This document shows positions 13,011-22,639 of a stretch of 64,000 bases of DNA, one piece after another. This DNA is from Adiantum capillus-veneris (taxonomy: Eukaryota > Streptophyta > Polypodiopsida > Polypodiales > Pteridaceae), in the NCBI GenBank assembly GCA_014529385.2, contig CM043954.1:90981747-91045746 (forward strand), written 5' to 3'. Below the pieces are notes generated by a model. That model worked only from the letters and a program-made list of their open reading frames with translations. It searched no databases and was not told the DNA's origin. The position numbers and the translations under genes were made by a program. The first letter of the stretch is position 1. Each line of letters starts with the position of its first letter.

Positions 13011-13947
13011 GCTAACCCCGATCTTTTAGCTAGGGAAATCCTTGGGGAGTGTATCCGAGTGCCGGGTATTGTCATCTCCTTGTGAATTGACCTAAGGTTA
13101 TAGAGTCACAGGTCCTTTTTTTGGGCCGAACGTGATTCTTAATTCGGTAACCACTTCTAAAAAATTTTAATTCGTTTACCGACATAAAGGTATGAAACCA
13201 AAACAACTGAAAACTTGGAGAATCATGCTCATTGCAAAGAAGCCATTGGTCCAAATGAGGGCTGTAATTGGTTTTAGAAGATGAGCATATGTAAATGACG
13301 AGTCGATAGTCAAGGGTCGGATGTCCTCTACTAGTGTAGCGGGCATACAAAGATTCTTGAAGTCTTGCATTTAAGTTGATTTACAATATAAGAGCTATAA
13401 TCCTTGGTTGGGTAAAATAGCTTTTATATATTGAATTGGTTGCATGGGTGGGCTACAATCCTTCACTGGGTACAAGTAGTCCCCAATTGGGTGATTATAT
13501 TGAAGATTTACTTGCGTTCGTTCATGCATTGGTTTATACAAAGAGTGCATTATGTATTACGATATATTATTAGTGCATGAAATGACCAATCATATATTTT
13601 ATTGCTTTCGTTTGTTTTTTTGTAGCAAGTGAAATTAGATGTGTCTTATTGTTTGCAAATCAAAGTGGACATATAAATAATCATTATAATAATAATTGCA
13701 TAGAGAGATTCATAGCATTGTTATGGTTATTACGCCATGTATAGACTACATTGCAATGTGTATGGTTGCTCACAATATAGGTGATCGATATGTGGATTGA
13801 CTAGCGTGCATTGAAAATCTCATATTGTGCATCATGGTTACTTTCATATTGAATGGTTTTTAAATTATAATATATATTGAAAATAAAAAAAAATGTTTTC
13901 AGAACTGAATATCTTGTTCTTTTCTCTTCAGTTTTAATTTAAAAGCA

Positions 13948-16139
13948 ATGGAGCAAAATGTGGGCACAAGTGGTACGAAGAAGACAAAGAATAAAAAGCT
14001 CCTGGCAAAGAGTGGGATTATGCTCACAACATATGCGGCCGATATATGGAGTGGCAATGTAAATTTTGTCACACAAAATCTGGCGGTTCACCATGTATTA
14101 GGGATCATTTTCTGGGTAGCACTAAAAATAGTTGTAAAAAATGTGCAGGCACCTGCAGTTGCAAAGCGTTTGAGAGAAGAGCTCGCGAAAAAGGGTGGCA
14201 AGAGACGACAGATATATAGCTCTGTGCCTTCGAATCAAGAGTTCCCAGAGCCAAATATTAACTCCACAGATCCTGTAGTGACGCCAACTAACCTTGGAGA
14301 ACAACTTGCGTAAGGAGAGGAAATTCCATGCAGTGTTCCTTTTAAATGTCACAACAATGAAGGTGGACTTTGTCAAATGTGTTAAAAATCATTACATCAA
14401 AGATTTTGAGTGCAGTCTCTAGAAGAAGCACAAACAACACTCGCCAAATCAATATTCTTTACTCGAAGTGCTTTGGTCATGGTAGATAGTAATCATTGGA
14501 AGGCTGCTTGGAAGAAAATCGGTGAGTTTGGTCCAGGATTGTCAGCTCCTACTTATCACATGATAAGAAATGTTTTCTTGGACAAATGTTACATCGAAGT
14601 CAAAGAGCATATTGGAAAAATAATACTTGGAAATATTTCGCTTTCAGGATGTACGATTGTGAGTGATGGCTGGTCAAATGTTCACAAAAGACCGCTGATC
14701 AATGTAATGCTGGTTTGTCCAAGGGGAGAAACGTTTATAAAGACGATTGATAGTTCCGGTGCAATTAAAAGTGGCAAATACATTTTGAGGTCTTGATTAA
14801 TGTAATTAAATAAATTGGTGCTGAACATGTCGTTCAAGTTGTGATGGACAATGCAAAGAATTATAAAAACGCCACTAAATTAATAAAGAAGTGCTTTCCA
14901 CACATTTCTTCCAATGGTTGTAATACGCACAGCTTGAACTTGGTGCTAAAAGATTGGTACACTAGCGAAGAAACCACATGGTTCACCAAAATAATTGATA
15001 CAGCACGTCAGGTTATGAAATTTATCTTGAAACGACAAAGAGTGCTCGATTTGTATAGGATGTGTATGTCAGTGATGCTAAAACTTGTTGCTGAAACTCA
15101 GTTTTGCACACACTTTTATACTTTGGAATCACTTCTCCGTAATAAATGTGCTGTGATTGACACATTCAATTGCGTGGCCTTTGATGATTGGGAGCTTGAG
15201 CAGAAAGAAATAGAGAAAGATAAAATTACATGTCTACATGGCAATGTAAACAAGGTTGCTTGGTGGAGGAGTGTAATGGATGCATACCGTGTAATGATGC
15301 CCGTTATGTTCGCGATCCACAATATTGATCAAAGGGCACCAAACTTGGGCAAAGTGTGGATGACATGGTGGTCGAACCAATAGAGTCTTGAAAATCCTGA
15401 AGAGCTGAAAGAGTCTGTGGTAGAGAAGGAGTGGCGATTATCATTCTCTGGCAAATAGCGGAAAAGTTTGGCTAAGTATTTTCATGCAAGGTAAAAGAGC
15501 GCTCATAGTCCACTCCATAGCGTGGCTTACATGCTCGATCCAGAGTATTGGAATCTGATGTCCAATACAAAGGTGGTAGGCGATTTCTATCACGTGGTCA
15601 ACACGTTCTACTCCAACGTTCAGGACTGAATTGATTGCATCAAAGAAATCAGTGCATTTAGATTAAAAGAAGGCCCTTTTGCTAATGATTTTGTACAGGT
15701 AATGGCAAAAGAGAAACCTGTATGGAAGTGGTGGATGATGAATGGTGGAGATCATTACTCTACCTTACGTCCTATTGCAATGAAAGTACTCACACAATGT
15801 GCAGCAAATTCAAGTTCAGAGAGAAAGTGGAGTATGTACAAGTATGTTCACAGCACTATGCGCGATAGACTATTAGCAAACAAAGCAGAGAAATTAGTGT
15901 ATATGTATTGCAACGAAAAGATACTGAATCACATCGAAAGTGCTGGCTACGAGGAGGAAATGCCAACCTGGTTGTATGATTGTCAAAACGAAGATGAAGA
16001 AGATTTCAATGTTGGTGTATCTCAATGCACTGTAGACAAAATAGAAGAGAATTTGATAATAGATGTGGAGGTTGAATTACAAGGAGAACCACAACACTCA
16101 GACTTAGAACCAGATAACAACTCAACTGATTCAATATAG
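13948..16139 (+). pseudogene. hAT transposase (BED/DUF659/dimerisation), copy A
   Basis: A cut-and-paste transposase in four open pieces. 13948-14313 is the N-terminus; its BED zinc finger is scrambled by two compensating frameshifts but the following AKRLREELAKKGGKR is intact. 14410-14796 carries the DUF659 start, including GCTIVSDGWS with the first catalytic Asp. 14841-15383 carries VMDNAKNYK with the second Asp, then NGCNTHSLNLVLKDW. 15702-16139 is the hAT C-terminal dimerisation domain (WW..., ANSSSERKWSMYKYVHS). Stops at 14314-14409 and a frameshift plus stops at 14797-14840 and 15384-15700 prevent a full product. Copy B (44612-45001 plus 60556-62250) is a homologue with different damage, which shows the ancestral protein was one long frame. 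This copy is probably inactive. Confidence 0.88.
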
Positions 16140-16355
16140 CTTGAGAGTAGAATGAGTAAATGTCAAAAACCATTGTAAAAGACCTTGTATTCAAATGTGT
16201 TTTGAGTAATTACAATGCTTCACATTCTTGATAGTACATAGTTTGTCGTGATATTACATAGTTTGTCGATCTCAATTGTGTTGCCCTGAAGCAGCATCTT
16301 GCTCATCAAACAGATTTCTAATTGTGCTAGGGGTATCTGGGCATGCTTTCTTGAA

Positions 16356-17043
16356 TTAATATTTGTTTTCCATGCCAAACATAATATATATTCCTTGTGG
16401 AATATCTTGTGAACAGATTGTGCATCGACTACTGTTTTGCATCAAATGAATAAGACAAACTAAATGATAATAGTGAACACATGTCAATGTATAGTACCCA
16501 CTCCATCCATCAAAATTCTTGTAACAAACTGGACATTGGGAAGATGAGGATGCATCTCAAGTAGACGAGGGGACCAACTCCGGATGTAAGACAAGGTGAC
16601 TGATGTGTGTCCCTTGTACAGGTGTTGGATTCACTCGCTGTGTCAGGTTTTGAATATCCTGACTTAAGCGGTGAACATATAACATTTTTGCAAAATATAG
16701 CGCACAATCTGCATTGTGCAGGGGATGTCCATAAACCTCCAAATAAATCCTCTCAGCGTTAGATTTGATACCATCATGGTTGCACTTCGAAACCTTCCAC
16801 CTTCCTTTCTTGATCTTTGCGTCCTCACATGGCCATATTGTCTAGATCATGTCCTTTGTCACTTCTTTATTGATCTTTCCACTGCATATGAATTTGCCCA
16901 CTTTGAGAGTCAGCGAGGAGTATGCGTCACTTGTTGTGCCGACATGCCGTGTGCCAGAGACTTCATGCACGGAAATGCATTAACAACCGCTTGTGATCAT
17001 CAGGCAATGATTGGGTGCCAATATCTTGTTCTTGATCGGCCAT
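16356..17043 (-). pseudogene. RING-H2 finger protein gene in the hAT element, copy A
   Basis: A start codon (MADQEQDIGTQ) at 17043 is conserved in copy B (MADEEQACGTQ at 63384). The middle (KEVTKDMI, TIWPCEDAKIKKGRWKV) is also shared. The C-terminus ends in a complete RING-H2 pattern, CPVC-x14-CVHYYHLVC-x10-CTIC (C-x2-C, C-x-H-x2-H-x2-C, C-x2-C), followed by about 22 residues and a TAA at 16356. RING-H2 fingers bind two zinc ions and usually confer E3 ubiquitin ligase activity. A frameshift near 16.96 kb and a stop near 16.84 kb break this copy; some of the interruption could be an unrecognised intron. It lies tail-to-tail with the transposase and just downstream of the kinase gene on the same strand, so the two could be exons of one gene. 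Confidence 0.65.
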
Positions 17044-17321
17044 TTTCTCTTAGAGCTGCAATCAACAGAGTGGAAAATATTCAATATCATTGGCAAATAT
17101 ATATTCTCACTCATTGGGACACTGCACGGAATCCATTAAATCAAACCACAACAAATGCGACTAATTGAACCACAAGGAAAATTTGAAATACTGACAGTTA
17201 AATGACAAATTTGAAATGACTAAAGATAATTGACTCAATTAGGTGAACCACTTCAAACCAAATAATACACTTCAATAAAAAAAAGAATACACTTGATAAG
17301 ACATGTATATCATAGAAATGT

Positions 17322-18859
17322 TTAAATCGGATAAAATGATGGTGCAAGTTCAACAAGTGGACGTTGGACAGAGTTAGGGTCTGTCTTTAAATGTTCTTTG
17401 AAAAATATCAACACGTCAGAAGCATTCCTTCTTTGGTCCCGCTCTTTTAACTTCATTCAACAATCTACTTTAATTCGAATAGCCCTCATAACATCTTCAT
17501 CCGGGTGTTGAAAAACTTCTTCTTGAAAATAAAATTTTCTGGCTGCACTCCAAAAATCTGCCAGCATGTCGAACAGGTAGCCCAATGCATAAATGTTGCT
17601 CGCTTTTGTGTATGCATGTGCCCACCGTGGATCGTATAGTTCGGGAGCAATCCCCGATCACTTATCCATCTCAACATTCCCTGCTCTTTGTGCATTCAAA
17701 ATTGCTTCGTCCGACTGTGCGCTTGGAGAAAGATAATTATTTGCCACACACTTAGCAGGTGTTCTCAGCATCATACCCCAATCAATGATACCGACGTGGG
17801 GTTTATTGACGCGAGTAAAATCCAACATTACGTTGTTGAACGAGTGCAGGTCACTGTGCACTATACCGGCCGAGTGGACAGCCGCAACGTCGTTGATTAA
17901 GGCATGACAAATTGTCGGAATCTGCTCGACCACTGCTTTGATCCGCACCGTGTCTATATTGCTTACAGGGTTGTTGCTACAGGCAATGACCTCCAGCCGT
18001 GTTGTAGCATGTGCATGTGTCTTCTGAATGATCCATGAGCGAACGGTAAGCGGCACATCATGTCTCCCACGGTACCCCCATTGTAGTATGGGAATATCGT
18101 GATCCAAGGAGCTTCTGTAGTAAACCCAATGCACCTTACAATGGAGGGGTGAAGTGTTTGCATTCCTTGCTCTGTCTGAAAGCTGTCAAATTTTGCCTCA
18201 CTCCCTCCCTTGTAACATTTTCCCACATATGTAATGTGGTCTGGAAAAAATGAGATGCCTTTGATAGTGTACAATGTGCACACACCGAAGGAGCCTGCTC
18301 CAATCCTCATACCTTCTACCAAGGCTTCGTGAGGGATGTTGACAAGATGAGCGCACTTTGCATTCAAAGCACTGCGCATGATTGTGACGGTGCCACTGGC
18401 ATTGGATCGACCTCCCAAAGCTACTTGCACATCTTGGGCCATCTTCAATCTCTTGGTTAAAGCTGCTTGGTCCTGTGCTTTCACACGCTTCATGTTTACC
18501 TTCTGTTCTTCCCACAATTTATCCCAGAGCTCTAATTTTGACATATCGCAAGCAGGTGGGATATCTTCCTTTAAGTCTCTGCAACATACTTTCATATTGC
18601 CCAACACTGTCCTAACCTTGTGGTGGGGGTCAAATTCTCGTATCCCAGCTGGACTCAAAAACTCGTATTGGCCTTCAAGTCGCCACCTGCGATCTGTGTT
18701 CACCCATATAGTGCTAGTGATGTCTTTGATGTAGACATCACTTTCACTAATCTGCTGTATGCAATCAGGTGCACATGATGAGATTGCCAAAATACATTCT
18801 TTACGAATGGCACGCATAATACATTTCTTTTGATCTAGCGTCATACTTGCACTGGACAA
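17322..18859 (-). pseudogene. Protein kinase-like gene carried by the hAT element, copy A
   Basis: About 510 codons. The first ~190 are unrecognised. A kinase domain follows: glycine loop IGAGSFGVC, a YVGKCYK lysine, QTLHPSIVRCIGF, hinge IFPYYNGG, catalytic loop IVHSDLHSFNNVMLDF (HxD and the metal-binding Asn present), metal motif IDWG in place of DFG, then APELYDPRWA and IYALGYLFDML of the C-lobe. A one-base frameshift near 18.05 kb and a TGA at 17658-17660 interrupt it; the last part ends at a TAA at 17322. Copy B retains the C-terminal portion at 63.73-64.0 kb (IKVDCWMKL, NASDVLIFFKEHL). The HSD catalytic loop shows it is not an ordinary plant receptor kinase. Substrate and role are unknown. 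Confidence 0.72.
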
Positions 18860-19482
18860 TACAAAAACAACATATCAAATATAAATTCATGGTTGCGAAT
18901 GACACTACCACTCTCACACTATCTCAGGTAAACTCTCAACCACCACTTGAAGTCTTTAACAAATGTGCAAGGAAATATTGATAAAAATTGAATATAATCT
19001 TCACTTAAAATTACAATCTATTACACGTGTAAAAAGCAGTTCAAACAAGTGGTTTATAAGAACTTAATTCAGATCAAACAATACATGTTAACAGTCTTTG
19101 ATATTTCAACATATATTGAATTTTTAACTTATATTTTTCTCCGTGCGCACATACTAATTCAAACAAAGCACACACCGACTTAAAATCTTAAAAACATTTA
19201 AAACATTGGAAGTATACAAATTGGATTAGCAAATTGTGTTCACACACTTTTTTACATAGAATTTATGTAATGTAGCAATCAAAAAGCGATGATAATTGAT
19301 GCTCTTTAAAAAGATACAAAAGAATATTTAACATGTAAATTGTGTGCACTTAGATTTTTTGCAGAGAATTTATGTAAATGAAGCATTAAAAATAGCGATA
19401 ATGCTTGAGAGTCCTTTTAAAAGATTAAAAACGAATATTAAACATGCAATTTGTATACAAATATTTTTTTACATGTAATTTA
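18860..19482. other. AT-rich interval upstream of the kinase gene
   Basis: Very AT-rich, with diverged copies of the sequence that becomes the 49-bp tandem array to the right. It is the natural place for the promoter of the kinase gene, but no clear core-promoter motif stands out from the base composition. Confidence 0.4.
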
Positions 19483-19727
19483 TATAAATGGAACATTTAA
19501 AATAGCCATGATTGATAAATAAAGTATGCTATATAAATGAAACATTTAAAATAGCCATGATTGATAAATAAAGTATGCTATATAAATGAAACATTTAAAA
19601 TAGTGATGATTAATGAATAAAGTATTCTATATAAATGGAACGGTTAAAATAGCGATGATTGATGAATAAAGTATTCTATATAAATGGAACATCTAAAATA
19701 GCCATGATTGATGAATAAAGTATTCTT
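19483..19727. repeat. 49-bp tandem repeat, five units
   Basis: Units begin TATAAATG(A/G)AAC at 19483, 19532, 19581, 19630 and 19679, each 49 bp, and contain TTAAAATAG..ATGATTGAT. Units 1-2 and 3-5 form two subtypes (TATGCTA versus TATTCTA ends). Located within hAT copy A near its right end. Confidence 0.95.
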
Positions 19728-19821
19728 TTAAATTTGAATAGCTAGTATATAATTTCAAATGGACAGTTAAAAACAACAAAATCAAACAATTCATACATGT
19801 TGTATATGAAATACTCTTCAC

Positions 19822-20201
19822 AGCCGTGTTAGTGACCAAGTATTTCATGTACTTAATACGTAAAAAATTAACTGCACATGCACATACAAATTATATGACG
19901 TTCGTATGGCCGGGTTAATGACCTGAACGCCACATTTATGCAAAAACATATGCTTCTAACAAACGACACTCTATTAGCCGCGTTACTGACCAAGTACCGC
20001 CTAAATCTAAGGAAAAACAATGGCCTACATATGAACATCATATAGCCGTGTTACCGACCAATGCCCATATGTTTTTTGGGAAAGGAGAAGGGAAGTTGAC
20101 TTACCATAAGCATACTAGATTCGGCGTGTTACCGACGTAGTACCCAGACAATAAGCCAATACTTATCACAAGGACACCATCTTCCCCGTGTCACAGAGGT
20201 G
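19822..20201. repeat. Six spaced copies of a GCCGTGTTACCGACCAAG-type motif
   Basis: Related 17-19-bp motifs start at 19822, 19908, 19976, 20044, 20123 and 20185, at 62-86-bp spacing. All share a core near CGTGTTA(C/G)(C/T)GAC. The spacer DNA is poorly conserved, so the motif itself looks selected or repeatedly copied. This iteron-like layout near a transposon end suggests protein binding sites. Confidence 0.75.
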
Positions 20202-20455
20202 ATGCCCCCGTGATAAGCACTGCTCCGTAGAATAGTTTACACACACACACACCCATTGTGTGGTAAGGTATCTTATTACTGCCGCACACTATGATAAAAG
20301 GCACGCTAGCACACAACGTGCACACACACACACAACACATACGCGGATCGTGTGGTCAGGTACTCTGCTGTTGCCATGCGCTGCGACGTAGAGCACGCTC
20401 CCACACAACCCCCTCTCTCCTCTCTCCTCTCGACGTACCTACAAAGGTGGTCACA

Positions 20456-20458
<3 letters not shown>

Positions 20459-20500
<42 letters not shown>
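20459..20500. repeat. (CT)n microsatellite
   Basis: About 42 bp of pure TC repeat, just inside the right subterminal region of hAT copy A. Confidence 0.95.
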
Positions 20501-20504
<4 letters not shown>

Positions 20505-20519
20505 GACGAAAGCAAGACG

Positions 20520-20792
20520 CTAATACACCCAGCGGGCCCGATAGGGCCCGCGTATATATAATGCTAACAGCCCGCCGGGCCTTTCAGGATTCCCTGCGGG
20601 CCCGTAGAGTAAATAATAAAATTCGGCGGACCTGTCGGGAAAATTGAAAAGCCCGGCAGGAATTTTGTGGGTTTGCAAGTCACCACTAACCGGGTTCTAT
20701 GTGATCATGTTTACTGTGATCATGTAAATGTGTCAATAAGACCTTGTGATCACACAAAATTTGACGTAATTATGTAAATATTAAATCCGTGT
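20520..20792. repeat. Right subterminal region of hAT copy A
   Basis: Reads as the inverted counterpart of 12743-13010. From the outside in, its complement has AATTACGTC, GATCACA, ATGATCACA, CCGGTTAG, then GCCGGGC and GGGCCC blocks. This inverted symmetry defines the approximate right limit of the element. Confidence 0.65.
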
Positions 20793-21877
20793 AGAGAGCT
20801 CTCTTCTCCAAGAGTGACTAGTAGAGATGAGGTGATTTTGGACTACCTAAGATATGTATACTCGGACTTCCCAAACTACTTTTCCCCAGATTCCCTTGTT
20901 AGTCCTAATAAATCATGAAATCTACGTTAGACTCAAAAATTTCCTCAATCGGACTCCGTTAGCTCATTCTGCAAGAATTTGCAAAAACAGGCCCTGATGG
21001 CCTAATTTAGGCCTCTCGCTTTCGTTTGTTGTTTTGATTGAGATTTTTTGTGTTTGTCAGACTTGTCCTCTTGATCATCAACGTATTTTTTGTTTCTCCA
21101 TTTGAACTCATTTGCTATTTATTATATTAATTTTTGACTCGTTTATTGAAAAAAATCCATTGAAAAACACTATTTTATTACATTTTGGTGGATTTCTCCA
21201 TTTTTAAGCTCCAATATCAAGAAGAATTAATGAAAATAAACAAAAAAGGCTATTTTTTATTATAATTTTTGATAGTTTATACACTATTTACTCTCATCGA
21301 GGAGATTTTATCAGCTGAAATTCCCTTGTTGATGATTTGTAAGGGCATTACTAGGTAATTTTGCAAAAACCACACGTTAACATCCAACTTTTTCCTCCCT
21401 CTACAAACATTGCCATGAATTAATTAAGTTTCCTTCCACCCCTCCTAGATGGAGTACTCTGGGATGATAGTGTGAATGGGTTGAACAATCGTGTTTATGC
21501 ATAATTGTGGTTGGCTCTACCATGCTTTGAAGGTCAATCCAGTTCAAATCAGTATGGGGTGCAAGAGTTGGGTCTTGAGTAGTTAACTCAGGGGTTCCCT
21601 GGTCGAGGTTTCTTATTGATGTTTTCTAAATAGCAGATTTTGTAATTTATGTGCTCTTTGCCTGATTGTACCATCTGGATGCTTTGGCACACTAATTTCC
21701 AGAGCTGTAGGTAACAATGATGACGGTTGCTGAGATTTAACTCTCCATTGGTATTTTGGTTTTTGGTTAATGAAATTTTGTGGTGGAGTTTTTTGAGATT
21801 TAACTTTCCATTAATTCATCGGCTTTACAGTTTGTGGAGAAGATAAATGCTCCTTTGGTTTTCAAACCCACCTAGTG
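20793..21877. other. Non-coding DNA right of hAT copy A
   Basis: No gene recognised. The composition is AT-rich and stops are frequent in all frames. The next supportable feature is the protease-containing retroelement segment. Confidence 0.4.
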
Positions 21878-21914
21878 CTAGTTTCTCTTTTGAAAGATTT
21901 TTTTATCTGAGTTC

Positions 21915-22561
21915 TTAGGGCACCCAAATTTGAGACGGATTGTCCTTGATTTGTGCTTTTGGTACCCAAATATGTCTGACTCCTTGCATGTTGCTTGTAG
22001 GATTTGCTTGTCTAGAGGTTGACATAGATTGATTATTCCCTGGTTTCTTTTGTGGGCAACCTCTTTTCCATTCCTCTTTGCTTGGTGCAATTGGAACTAA
22101 GAGTTTTCCATCTTTAAGTGATAACTTGATTTGATTGGTGTCCCACTCTGGTACTGCCTTGTATGTCCGCATCCATGAGATTCCAAGAATCATCGTCTCA
22201 TTCATATGTCATTTGGAATGCATATAAATTGATGAGGGCATGAAAATCCATTTACTATCACATTCAAGTTGACCACTCCCAATGGCGGCATTGGGTTTTT
22301 GTTGCATCCTTTAATAGTAGATATTCCCAATGCTAAAGACTGATTCGTAGCTTTCTTGTAAGTGGAATAATTGACAACATTCATTGGAGCTCCGGTATCT
22401 ACTAATGCATTTGTGCTATGATTTTTCAATTCTATTGTGATGTGAAGGTCAATTCCATCCAACCATTCATCATCCGTTGATACTACATCATCTTGTGATT
22501 CCCATAGTCTCTTATCTGGTTCCAATGTGTTGATGGGAATAGGTGTTTGTTGATCTCTCAA
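21915..22561 (-). pseudogene. Retroviral-type aspartic protease segment of a Tat-like element
   Basis: 22561-22202 encodes a retropepsin with catalytic ALVDTGAPMNVVN (the D-T-G triad). The next piece (22205-21915, another frame) continues it with MILGISWMRTYKAVPEWD, the conserved C-terminal part of the fold. It ends with two IWVP motifs of the type also seen repeatedly in the gag-like frame at 26.5-27.2 kb. The enzyme would cut the gag-pol polyprotein. Its position is odd: on the minus strand it lies after the integrase, whereas Ty3/gypsy elements place protease before RT. A frameshift or stop separates the two pieces. Confidence 0.75.
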
Positions 22562-22639
22562 AACAGCTTTGCTCTTGAGTACTCAAAGTCCAGCTTCCTC
22601 TTGAGCTTCGTCAACAACCTACTGTCATTTAATCTTTCT

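Larger units (their letters stand above)
12743..20792 (+). mobile_element. hAT-type DNA transposon, copy A, with kinase and RING cargo
   Basis: An ~8-kb element. The left part is shared with copy B (43351 onward), starting ACGT(A/G)ATCATGATCG. Its right subterminal region repeats the left one in inverted orientation: GATCA-rich sequence, then a CCGGTTAG segment, then GGGCCCGCCGGGCC-type blocks and an AATTATATA-like segment. Inside are a plus-strand hAT transposase (13948-16139), minus-strand RING-H2 (16356-17043) and kinase-like (17322-18859) genes, and two repeat arrays near the right end. I could not define exact terminal inverted repeats or an 8-bp target duplication, so the outer limits are good to perhaps 30 bp. 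All genes carry at least one disruption. Confidence 0.75.

Noticed and set aside
13072-13370. Minus-strand frame conserved between hAT copy A and 43703-43976 in copy B
   Set aside because: Both regions are the same non-coding left part of the element at high DNA identity, and other frames are equally conserved. No domain is visible.
16716-17168. Plus-strand frame antisense to the RING gene
   Set aside because: The minus strand contains conserved start, middle and zinc ligands shared with copy B, while the plus frame has no domain.
19483-20201. CRISPR-like array
   Set aside because: The 49-bp units abut without spacers, and the spaced motifs at 19.8-20.2 kb have variable spacing and diverged copies, in a plant nuclear context with no cas genes.
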